27,518 nt of DNA from Colimorpha_A sp964630635. GTDB taxonomy: Bacteria; Bacillota; Clostridia; Oscillospirales; CAG-272. Below the pieces are notes generated by a model. The model made no database searches, was not told the origin of the DNA, and was given only the letters and a program-made list of their open reading frames with translations. Shown piece by piece: positions 14,587-22,073 of this stretch; position 1 is the stretch's first letter; every line of letters starts with the position of its first letter. The translations under genes were made by a program, and so were the position numbers. The stretch covers positions 1 to 27,518 of the forward strand of contig CAZVVM010000016.1 in the NCBI GenBank assembly GCA_964630635.1, read 5' to 3'.

Positions 14587-14662
14587 TGGTGCTCCTGCGG
14601 AGAGTCGAACTCCGGACAACTTGATTAAAAGTCAAGTGCTCTACCAACTGAGCTACAGGGGC
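14587..14662 (-). tRNA. tRNA-Lys (anticodon TTT)
   Basis: This is a 76-base cloverleaf on the minus strand with an encoded CCA end (14587-14589). The anticodon stem CTTGA/TCAAG holds the loop CTTTTAA, giving anticodon TTT (lysine). The T arm is CGGAG-TTCGACT-CTCCG and the D arm GCTC-AGTTGGTA-GAGC. The acceptor stem pairs GCCCCTG with CAGGAGC, leaving a C3-A70 mismatch that most tRNA-Lys genes do not have. It has its own consensus promoter 18 bases upstream and a hairpin terminator directly downstream. Confidence 0.95.
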
Positions 14663-14680
14663 GTTTTTAACACGAATGAT

Positions 14681-14709
14681 ATTATACCACAGTATTCCTT
14701 CGATGTCAA
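14681..14709 (-). promoter_or_regulatory. Consensus promoter of tRNA-Lys
   Basis: On the minus strand TTGACA (14704-14709), 17 bases and TATAAT (14681-14686), with an extended -10 TGG, form a perfect promoter. Transcription should start about 12 bases before the mature tRNA 5' end. Confidence 0.9.
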
Positions 14710-14719
14710 GAGAAAATTC

Positions 14720-14759
14720 AAAAAAATAAAGAAAAACGCGGCTCATTGAGCCGCGTTTT
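14720..14759 (-). terminator. Intrinsic terminator of ftsZ
   Basis: The 12-bp arms 14733-14744 and 14748-14759 (AAAACGCGGCTC and its complement) close a 3-base loop. On the minus strand a T-rich stretch to 14720 follows. It insulates the tRNA promoter from ftsZ transcription. Confidence 0.9.
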
Positions 14760-14768
14760 GGTTACTTA

Positions 14769-15890
14769 TTAGTTTCCTGCGTTTCTCTTTTTCTGAACGA
14801 TGTCCCAAAGAGCGAGGAAATCGTCGTCGGGAACGGAGGGATCAGCAGCTTCGCTGTTTTCCTCGTCAGCTTCCTCTGCCTTTTCTGCCTTGGCAGCGAA
14901 TGCTGCCTTTGCAGTGGTCTTGGTCTCCTTCTTGGGAGCGTCGAAGCCGGTTGCAACGACGGTGATCGTCATGGTGTCCTCAAGACTGTCGTCGAACGCA
15001 ACACCCCAGATGATCTCTGCATCGGGATGTGCCTCATCGGAGATGAGTTGCGATGCGGTCTCGATCTCCTCGAGTCCGATGTCGGGGGAAGCGGTGATGC
15101 TGATGAGGATGCCCTTTGCACCTGCGATAGTGGTCTCGAGAAGGGGAGAGGAGATTGCAAGACGGGGAGCTTCGGTTGCCTTGTCCTTACCGGTAGCGGT
15201 ACCGATACCCATATGTGCAGGACCGCCGTCCTTCATAACGGTTGTAACGTCTGCGAAGTCGAGGTTGATGAATCCGTCAATGTTTATAAGCTCGGAAATG
15301 CTCTGAACACCGTGGCGGAGAATGTTATCTGCCTCGGAGAAAGCGTTTGCGAGGGTAATTCTGGTTTCGGAAATCTGCTTGAGGCGCTCGTTGGGGATGA
15401 TGATGAGGGAGTCAACGCACTCGCGGAGACGCTCAATTCCTGCCTCTGCAGCTTCCATTCTCTTTCTTCCTTCAAATGCGAAGGGCTTGGTTACGATACC
15501 AACGGTAAGAATGCCCATATCACGAGCGATCTTTGCAACTACGGGAGCAGCACCTGTTCCTGTTCCGCCGCCCATACCGGAGGTGATAAATACCATATCA
15601 GCGCCCTTGATAGCGTTTGTGATCTCTTCCTGGCTTTCTTCAGCGGCTCTTGCGCCGATATCGGGGTTAGCGCCTGCGCCGTGACCCTGGGTGATCTTGT
15701 TGCCGAGAGCGATCTTCTTGCCTGCTGTAGAACGTTTGAGTGCCTGCACATCAGTATTAACAGCGATAAACTCAACGCCGCGGACGTTGCTCGAGATCAT
15801 ACGGTTTACTGCGTTGTTTCCGCCGCCGCCGACGCCGACTACCTTTATATTTACTAAATTTTCATTTTCTGCGTAGTTTTCAAATTCCAT
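14769..15890 (-). CDS. ftsZ: Cell division protein FtsZ
   Basis: This 373-residue tubulin-like GTPase forms the Z-ring at the division site. It has VGVGGGGNNAVNRM (18-31), the tubulin signature GGGTGTGAAP (107-116), and the synergy-loop NLDFADV (209-215) that completes GTP hydrolysis. A short acidic and Ala-rich linker follows (about 318-352). The last 20 residues (DDDFLALWDIVQKKR...) do not show the usual DIPxFLR-type peptide that binds FtsA or SepF. The ATG at 15890 follows GGAGG. It is separated from ftsQ by 170 bases that contain a promoter, so ftsZ can be expressed apart from the upstream wall genes. ftsA is not upstream, unlike the common ftsA-ftsZ order. Confidence 0.97.
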   Translation of the reverse strand: MEFENYAENENLVNIKVVGVGGGGNNAVNRMISSNVRGVEFIAVNTDVQALKRSTAGKKIALGNKITQGHGAGANPDIGARAAEESQEEITNAIKGADMVFITSGMGGGTGTGAAPVVAKIARDMGILTVGIVTKPFAFEGRKRMEAAEAGIERLRECVDSLIIIPNERLKQISETRITLANAFSEADNILRHGVQSISELINIDGFINLDFADVTTVMKDGGPAHMGIGTATGKDKATEAPRLAISSPLLETTIAGAKGILISITASPDIGLEEIETASQLISDEAHPDAEIIWGVAFDDSLEDTMTITVVATGFDAPKKETKTTAKAAFAAKAEKAEEADEENSEAADPSVPDDDFLALWDIVQKKRNAGN

Positions 15891-15977
15891 GATATGTATC
15901 CTCCAAAAAAATCTTTTATAATTCTATTATTTTGCACTTTGCGACATTATTTCCGAAAAAATAGGTCACACAATAAT

Positions 15978-16006
15978 ATGATACTTCTTTTTAGCCACTG
16001 ATGCAA
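15978..16006 (-). promoter_or_regulatory. Promoter of ftsZ
   Basis: On the minus strand TTGCAT (16001-16006), 17 bases and TATCAT (15978-15983) lie in the ftsQ-ftsZ gap, giving a leader of about 80 bases. No terminator is visible after ftsQ, so read-through from upstream is also possible. Confidence 0.6.
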
Positions 16007-16060
16007 GGGATTTTCACAAAGTTTACCGTTTGTTCACAATTTTATTTTCTTGTCCGTCAT

Positions 16061-16921
16061 TTATCTGTACTCAAATCGTTCTTTGACTACCCTTGCGACG
16101 ATCTGATTGATGGTTTGAACGTTAATGGAAACGATTGCATACGGATCATGCTCCGCTATAACGCTCTTGACGAACTTGATTTTTGTGTCCAGGTTGTCAA
16201 CGGTTCCGATGACGATCTTGTATTGACCGCCGTCTGTGTAGAGAGCAAGGTGATATCTGTCCGAAGCATCTATGCAGTCGGTTCTTGTATATATATCCTG
16301 TTGCTTCAGCTCCGACAGGAACTCAATTATATGATTGTAATTTGAATTCTTGTCGAATACGATCCTTTCACCCTGAACCGCACGTTCAACTTGCGGAAGC
16401 TTGAGATATATAACCGGAACGTCGAGAACCATAATATCCTCGTAGATATCGTGCTTTGATATTATCCGAAGATCCTCCGAGAGAAGGAAATAATCACCGT
16501 ATATCTCAGCGCAATAGCTCGGTGCGTCCTCCGTTACGTTGATTATCAGCGTAGATGGAAGTACGCGCTTAAAGGTTACCTTACTTATATACGGATACTT
16601 TTTAATAATATCTCTTTCGGCTTTCTTCAGATCGACTCCGAACAGGTTGTCCGACGGGGAAAAGCCGCAAGCTTCAAGAATTTGCTTCTCCGTATAGCGG
16701 CTGTTTCCTCTGACCTCGACGTTTTTAAGACCGAAGAAAACGACGACACAAACAAGAGCGACGAGTACTGTGAGTGAGATGCCGATAACGACGTAAAAAA
16801 TCTTTCTGCCGATCTCTTTGCGCTTGTTCTTTGATCGAAGCTTCAAAAAAGAGTCGTTATTTACAAGCTCGGCGTTACTTAATTCCTCGTCGAATAAGTA
16901 TTCGCTATCGTTACTATTCAA
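16061..16921 (-). CDS. ftsQ: Cell division protein FtsQ/DivIB
   Basis: This 286-residue bitopic membrane protein has a basic cytosolic tail (about 1-40), one membrane helix (about 41-64), and an extracytoplasmic POTRA domain (about 65-135) beginning NVEVRGNSRYTEKQIL and including VTFKRVLPSTLIINVTE. A beta domain then follows. DivIB/FtsQ forms a complex with FtsL and a DivIC/FtsB protein that activates septal FtsW-PBP synthesis. The start is TTG at 16921 with AAGGAG 8 bases before it; no ATG gives a better fit. It lies 44 bases after murG in the same transcription unit. Confidence 0.9.
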   Translation of the reverse strand: MNSNDSEYLFDEELSNAELVNNDSFLKLRSKNKRKEIGRKIFYVVIGISLTVLVALVCVVVFFGLKNVEVRGNSRYTEKQILEACGFSPSDNLFGVDLKKAERDIIKKYPYISKVTFKRVLPSTLIINVTEDAPSYCAEIYGDYFLLSEDLRIISKHDIYEDIMVLDVPVIYLKLPQVERAVQGERIVFDKNSNYNHIIEFLSELKQQDIYTRTDCIDASDRYHLALYTDGGQYKIVIGTVDNLDTKIKFVKSVIAEHDPYAIVSINVQTINQIVARVVKERFEYR

Positions 16922-16965
16922 TTATGCGACTCCTTTCCGAAAAAATGAGGGTAAAAGATATTATA

Positions 16966-18087
16966 TCACATCTTGTATGAATTTACAAGAGCCAAAATTT
17001 CATCATAAATAAGCTCGTTCGCGTTGCTGATTGCGAATTTTCCGAAATTCTCGCCCATATTTTGCCGCTTTTCGCGGTTGGTCAGAAGCTCCTCGACGGT
17101 TTTCGACAGCAGCCCATCGGTAAGATCGCTCTCTTCAATTAAGCAAACTGCGTCGGCGTCTGCAAGCACCTTTGCGTTTTTGTACTGGTGGTTATCGGTT
17201 ACGTTAGGCGAGGGAATGAGGATCGACGGCTTTTTGAGATGCGCAAGCTCCGATATCGTCATAGCGCCTGCGCGGTTAATTACGAGGTCTGCCGCCGAAA
17301 GACGTTCGGGCATATCGTATATGTAATCGACGAGAACGAGGTTTTCGAACTTATCAAGACCGAGACACTCGAATTCCGCTTTCGTTTTTTCGTAATTGAT
17401 AACGCCTGCTTGGTGGAGATGATGTATCTCGGGATGTTTGCTTGTAAATTCCGCCATAAGCTTTATCGCTTCGGAATTTATCCTGCCTGCGCCGTTGCTT
17501 CCGCCGCAGGTGAGAAGGGAATAGCGGTAACGGTTTTCAAACCCGAGCTTCTTTCTCGCTTCTTCCTTCGTGATGGACGAAAATCCCTGCTTCAATGGGT
17601 TTCCGACGTGCATTATTTTCTTGCATTTTTTTATCTGATCTGCGGTCGTCTCAAAATTGGTGAAAAGCACGTCGATGTACGGTGCGAGAAGCTTGACTGC
17701 AACTCCCGCAAGCGCATTTGATTCGTGCATTGCGGTAGGTATCTTCATGCTTGCCGCCGCTTTGATGAGCGGCCACGAGACGTATCCGCCCGTACCTATA
17801 CAGATATCGGGCTTAAATTCCTTTATCAGCTTTTTCGCCTTGCCGACAGAGGTCGCGGTAAGATACAGCGTCTTGAAGTTAGAAAGACATATCTTTCTCC
17901 GCAGTCCCTGCATCTCTATATGGTAAAGCTTGAAGCCCTCCTTCGGTACAAGTCGGTTTTCCATACCGCGGCTCGTTCCGACGAAGGCGATCTCGGCGTC
18001 GGGTTGATGTTTAAGTATCGTTTTTGCGATGGCAATAGCGGGATTGATATGACCGCCCGTGCCTCCGCCTGTCAGCATAACCTTCAT
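16966..18087 (-). CDS. murG: MurG, UDP-GlcNAc:lipid I N-acetylglucosaminyltransferase
   Basis: The protein has 373 residues with the GT-B fold. The N-terminal LTGGGTGGHINPAIAIA loop carries H13, TGGYVSWP lies near 100, and the C-terminal half has the donor-site segments LLTCGGSNGA and NRAGAMTISEL. It adds GlcNAc to lipid I on the inner membrane face to make lipid II, the precursor polymerised by FtsW and PBPs. The ATG at 18087 lies 2 bases past the ftsW stop codon, so the genes are tightly coupled. Length and motifs are normal. Confidence 0.97.
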   Translation of the reverse strand: MKVMLTGGGTGGHINPAIAIAKTILKHQPDAEIAFVGTSRGMENRLVPKEGFKLYHIEMQGLRRKICLSNFKTLYLTATSVGKAKKLIKEFKPDICIGTGGYVSWPLIKAAASMKIPTAMHESNALAGVAVKLLAPYIDVLFTNFETTADQIKKCKKIMHVGNPLKQGFSSITKEEARKKLGFENRYRYSLLTCGGSNGAGRINSEAIKLMAEFTSKHPEIHHLHQAGVINYEKTKAEFECLGLDKFENLVLVDYIYDMPERLSAADLVINRAGAMTISELAHLKKPSILIPSPNVTDNHQYKNAKVLADADAVCLIEESDLTDGLLSKTVEELLTNREKRQNMGENFGKFAISNANELIYDEILALVNSYKM

Positions 18088-18089
18088 AT

Positions 18090-19619
18090 TTAATCAAGAG
18101 CATCCTTTTTCTGATATGAGTATTTTGAAATTGAAAGTATTACGCCCATTTCAGCGAGCTGAACGATGAGCGCCGTTCCGCCGTAGCTGAAGAATGGCAG
18201 TGATATTCCCGTGTTGGGTATCATATTCGTAACGACGGCAATATTCAGAAGCGCTTGTATTGCGACCTTACTTATAAGACCTATAACGACGAGAGACGAG
18301 AACGTATCGGGAGCTTTGAGCGCGATAACGAAGCCGCGCCAAATAAGTAACATAAAGAGGATGACGACGAGTGCGGCTCCCGCAAATCCGAGCTCCTCTG
18401 CAATTATAGAGAAGACGAAGTCGTTTTGCGGCTGCGAAACGTACATATGCTTCTGACGGCTGTTTCCGAGTCCGACTCCGAAAAGTCCGCCCGAGCCGAT
18501 CGCATACAGACCTTGAAGCGTCTGCCAGATCTTGCCCGTCGGGTCGTAATCTTCGGGATGAAGAAGCATATTGATTCTGTCCTGCGCGTATGGGAAGAGC
18601 GCTATTGCAATTCCGATCAGGGCGCAAGCGGAAATTACTGCCGCCCCGAACCATTTCATACTTGCTCCCGCTGCGAATATGACGACGGCTCCGATAGCAA
18701 ATACGATGATAGTTCCCGAAATGTGTCTTTCAAGAGCGATAAGCAAACAGACGACGCCGACTATCAGGAAGGGAATAAACATTCCGTACCAGAACGACTG
18801 TCGCTTGTTTCTGTAATTCGTTATTCTGTCCTGATTTCGCGCAACGTACAGTGCTAACATAAACACCAGTGCAGGTTTCATAACCTCTGACGGCTGGAAG
18901 GTATATGAGCCAATCATTATCCATCTTTGCGCAACGCCGCTGGCTATTCCGTACATAAGCACGGCAAGCAGAAGAATTATTGCAACGATGAATATAGGCA
19001 CCGTGACTTTTCGGAGCCAGCGGTAATCAAAGTTCATTGCAATAATAAGCGGAATCATACCTGCACAGGCGAACAGTATCTGTCTCTTTACGAAATAGAA
19101 GCTGTCGCCGTATTTGCTGAATGCGTATGCGTAGCTCGCAGAGAAGTCCATTATAATTCCGAAAAGGGTCAGAATTATAACGAGAATAAGAAAGAGCTTA
19201 TCGTAGCTTCCTTTTATTCTGACTACGTCGGTCGGCTTTATGAAGTCGTTTTTACGTGAACGAGTCGACGGCTTTTTCGCAGACGGAGCGGCAACCGCAG
19301 TCGTTATGCGTTTAAGCGCGTTCGGCTTCTTGTTTGCGTTTTCGGCTTTGGGCGGTGTCTGTTGCTTTTCTTTTCGGCGCGAAACGGCTTTGTTTTCGTT
19401 CTGCGTGCGGCCTTGAGGCGATGCTTGTGTCTGCCGATTTTTGCGCGGATCGCTGTTCACGGCTTTTCTTTCAGTACGCTGATCGCTGTTTGCAGGTCTT
19501 TGCTTCTGCACGGGCGGGCGTACGGGAGAGCTTTGGTTTTGACGCCGAACAGAATTGCCCGACGCGTTATATGACGGTCTATTACCGTTTTTTTCTGTTT
19601 CGTTAGGGGTTCTGTTCAT
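18090..19619 (-). CDS. ftsW: FtsW/SpoVE-type SEDS glycosyltransferase with long basic N-terminal tail
   Basis: The protein has 509 residues, about 130 more than usual. Residues 1-135 are a hydrophilic, basic, low-complexity cytosolic tail rich in Arg, Lys, Asn, Gln and Pro. The SEDS membrane domain (first helix about 141-161) has RWIMIGSYTFQPSEVMK and GSGGLFGVGLGNS followed by NDFVFSIIAEELGF, all family hallmarks. SEDS proteins polymerise lipid II together with a class B PBP, here the gene five positions upstream in the operon. The loop that normally reads EPDFG or QPDLG, containing the catalytic Asp, is ERHISGT (297-303) here, with no Asp. AAGGAT precedes the ATG at 19619. The position between mraY and murG supports FtsW or SpoVE rather than RodA. 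Confidence 0.93.
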   Translation of the reverse strand: MNRTPNETEKNGNRPSYNASGNSVRRQNQSSPVRPPVQKQRPANSDQRTERKAVNSDPRKNRQTQASPQGRTQNENKAVSRRKEKQQTPPKAENANKKPNALKRITTAVAAPSAKKPSTRSRKNDFIKPTDVVRIKGSYDKLFLILVIILTLFGIIMDFSASYAYAFSKYGDSFYFVKRQILFACAGMIPLIIAMNFDYRWLRKVTVPIFIVAIILLLAVLMYGIASGVAQRWIMIGSYTFQPSEVMKPALVFMLALYVARNQDRITNYRNKRQSFWYGMFIPFLIVGVVCLLIALERHISGTIIVFAIGAVVIFAAGASMKWFGAAVISACALIGIAIALFPYAQDRINMLLHPEDYDPTGKIWQTLQGLYAIGSGGLFGVGLGNSRQKHMYVSQPQNDFVFSIIAEELGFAGAALVVILFMLLIWRGFVIALKAPDTFSSLVVIGLISKVAIQALLNIAVVTNMIPNTGISLPFFSYGGTALIVQLAEMGVILSISKYSYQKKDALD

Positions 19620-19631
19620 CTTGTTATCCTT

Positions 19632-20621
19632 TTAGATTATTCCGAAGAAATAGGAAACGACGCATAGAACGAGTGTCGTCACGGAGAATACCGTTACGAC
19701 CTTTATCTCGCTCCAGCCGCATTTTTCAAAGTGATGATGTATGGGTGCCATTTTGAAAAGGCGCTTTCCGTGTGTCAGCTTGAAGTATCCGACCTGCAAT
19801 ATATCGGAGATAGCTTCCATTATATATACGAAGCCGCATATGACGATAATGAGCGGGTTTAATATAAGGAAAGCCATTGAAGTAACGAGACCTCCGAGGA
19901 AGAGCGAGCCGGTGTCGCCCATAAATACTCTTGCGGGGTAGAAGTTGTATACGAGAAATCCGAGGCATCCGCCGAGAGTTGAGCCCGAAAGAACGCCGAG
20001 GGATTTATATTCATACTTGAACGCGACCGCCGAGAAGAACGCGGCAACGACCGCCGTTTCAGATGCGGCAAGTCCGTCGATGCCGTCGGCAAGGTTTACG
20101 CTGTTTACAACGCCTGTGATGAGTATCACAGCGAGGATATAGTAGAAGAATCCGAGGTCGACTGCCTTATCAAAGAAAGGCAGGTAGAGATATGTATCTA
20201 TGAAATCAAAGTGACTTGCGGCAGCGAGGAAAAGCACCGCTACGACAAGCTGAAGCAGATATTTCTGCCAGGAAAGGAGTCCTTCGTTCTTGTTCTTTGC
20301 GAATTTCGTTCTGTCGTCGATCATACCGATGACGGAGTTGAAAACTGCAAAAACGAGGCATATGACGGGGAAAAGCAGTGACTTATCGTTCGTTTGGGCG
20401 TAAAGGACTGTGAAAAGCGTTGCGCAGACGAGCGAAATTGCGATAAGGAAGGATAGACCTCCCATCGTCGGCGTGCCTTCCTTTGATTTGTGCCAACGAG
20501 GTCCTATATCGAGTATCTTCTGCCCCATTTTCTTGCTCTTGAGATAGGGAATAAGAAAACGTAGAATTACGGCTGTAATAACGAAGGTTGATATCAGCGA
20601 AATAATATAAAACAGTGTCAT
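19632..20621 (-). CDS. mraY: MraY, phospho-MurNAc-pentapeptide translocase
   Basis: This polytopic enzyme of 329 residues transfers phospho-MurNAc-pentapeptide to undecaprenyl phosphate to form lipid I. Visible hallmarks are KSKEGTPTMGGL, the NLADGIDGLA loop with catalytic acidic residues, VFMGDTGSLFLGG, and the MAPIHHHFEKCGW histidine motif near the C-terminus. I prefer the ATG at 20621: the GAGGA before it is 9 bases away, whereas an alternative ATG three codons upstream (20630) directly abuts that SD. It lies between murF and ftsW; murD, often found between mraY and ftsW, is absent. Confidence 0.95.
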   Translation of the reverse strand: MTLFYIISLISTFVITAVILRFLIPYLKSKKMGQKILDIGPRWHKSKEGTPTMGGLSFLIAISLVCATLFTVLYAQTNDKSLLFPVICLVFAVFNSVIGMIDDRTKFAKNKNEGLLSWQKYLLQLVVAVLFLAAASHFDFIDTYLYLPFFDKAVDLGFFYYILAVILITGVVNSVNLADGIDGLAASETAVVAAFFSAVAFKYEYKSLGVLSGSTLGGCLGFLVYNFYPARVFMGDTGSLFLGGLVTSMAFLILNPLIIVICGFVYIMEAISDILQVGYFKLTHGKRLFKMAPIHHHFEKCGWSEIKVVTVFSVTTLVLCVVSYFFGII

Positions 20622-20652
20622 TTTTTTCATTCCTCGGCGAAAGCCGCTCCTT

Positions 20653-22056
20653 TTAATTTTCGAGAAGTATTCTTGCGATTCTGCCCATATCTATACCGTG
20701 GCTTGCTTTGATCAGAACACAGTCGTTTTCCACGAGCTTTTCTTTAACGGCTGCCGATATCGGCTTTTCGTCGGTTATATCGGTGAAAACGAATACGTTT
20801 TCGCGGTCAAATCCGTTCTTGACAGCTTCATCGGCGATGAAAGCCGCGTCGAAGCCGAAGGTGAATAGCAGATCAACGCCAATTTCCGAAACGTATTTTC
20901 CGACGGAGCGGTGAAGCTCTTCGCTTCGTTCTCCCAGCTCCATTACGTTGCCGATCACGGCGACGGTTCTTCCGCCCGTATCCTTTGACAGCCCCTTCGT
21001 TACCGAAAGGGAAGCTTTAATTGACTCGGGGCTTGCGTTATAATAGTCGTTTATAAATGTTATGCCGTTATGCTTTACGATATTCTGTCTCATTCCGACA
21101 CCGACATACGAAGACAGACCTGTCTTGATTTCGCAGTCGGATAGACCTGCGAGCTTTCCTACGGTTACTGCGTACATTGCGTCAAGCACGGTATGCTCTC
21201 CCAAGGTCGGAATACGGCAGTCGGTTATCACGCCGTCGGGGGTGGCAGCGTCGAATATCATTCCTTCACCGTCCGTTCTGATATTTTCTGCACGGTAGGG
21301 ACATTCGTTGTTACGTAACGAGACGTATACGGCGTTTTCAATTCCGCTCAAAAGCGGCTCGTCGCCGTTCAGAACGAGAACCCCGTCCTTCGTCATTCCG
21401 TCTCTTATTTCAAGCTTTGCGTCGCGTATTCCTTCGCGTGAGCCGAGGCGCTCGATGTGTGACGAGCCGATCACGGTGATTACACCGATGTCGGGGCGTG
21501 TAAGCTTTGTAAGGAACGAAATCTCGCCCTTTGCGCTCATTCCCATTTCGATAACCGCCGCTTTATGCTCATCTTTGATGCCGAGAAGCGTTAAGGGCAG
21601 TCCGAGCGCGTTATTGAAGTTCCCCTCGGTTTTGTGTGTCGGAAATTTCGCGCCGAGAACGGCAGCTATAAACTGTCTTGTCGTCGTTTTTCCGACGCTA
21701 CCCGTGACTCCAACGGTAAGAACGTCACATTCTTTCTTATGCTCTGCCGAAAGCCAAGCAAGCGACAGGGAAGTGTTATCGCAGAGTATTACCGAGCAAC
21801 CGTTATTTTCAAATGGAGTAAGATCCTCGGGTATCCATTCGGTAAGTACTGCGGCTGCGCCTTTTTCGGCAGCTGACGATAGGTAAAGATGTCCGTCTGT
21901 TCTCTCGCCTGCGATTGCGACGAAGAGATCGCCGTCACTTACCTTGCGCGAATCGATCACAGCGCTACGTACCTTTTTTGTGCCTTCATATATAAGCTTT
22001 CCCCGGCAGGCGTCGGCAACTGCCGCGCCGCTCGCGCCGTGAAGTATATCGAGCAT
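20653..22056 (-). CDS. murF: MurF, UDP-MurNAc-tripeptide:D-Ala-D-Ala ligase
   Basis: The Mur ligase has 467 residues. The ATP loop is GVTGSVGKTTTRQF (about 116-129), followed by the EGNFNNALGLPLTLL segment typical of MurF, the central domain, and the C-terminal domain with FINDYYNASPESIKASL and VIGNVMELGERSEE. It adds D-Ala-D-Ala to the UDP-MurNAc-tripeptide in the cytoplasm. The ATG at 22056 is preferred because GGAGG (22063-22067) is 6 bases away; an ATG two codons earlier touches the SD. It lies 17 bases after murE. Confidence 0.96.
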   Translation of the reverse strand: MLDILHGASGAAVADACRGKLIYEGTKKVRSAVIDSRKVSDGDLFVAIAGERTDGHLYLSSAAEKGAAAVLTEWIPEDLTPFENNGCSVILCDNTSLSLAWLSAEHKKECDVLTVGVTGSVGKTTTRQFIAAVLGAKFPTHKTEGNFNNALGLPLTLLGIKDEHKAAVIEMGMSAKGEISFLTKLTRPDIGVITVIGSSHIERLGSREGIRDAKLEIRDGMTKDGVLVLNGDEPLLSGIENAVYVSLRNNECPYRAENIRTDGEGMIFDAATPDGVITDCRIPTLGEHTVLDAMYAVTVGKLAGLSDCEIKTGLSSYVGVGMRQNIVKHNGITFINDYYNASPESIKASLSVTKGLSKDTGGRTVAVIGNVMELGERSEELHRSVGKYVSEIGVDLLFTFGFDAAFIADEAVKNGFDRENVFVFTDITDEKPISAAVKEKLVENDCVLIKASHGIDMGRIARILLEN

Positions 22057-22073
22057 TGTCATCCTCCTTTCGG

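Noticed and set aside
14546..14749. Two 66-codon open frames across the tRNA gene
   Set aside because: Both are translations of the tRNA-Lys sequence and flanking terminator; no SD or family match.
15027..15857. 276-codon open frame antisense to ftsZ
   Set aside because: A codon-bias shadow of ftsZ, rich in Cys, without start signal or homology.
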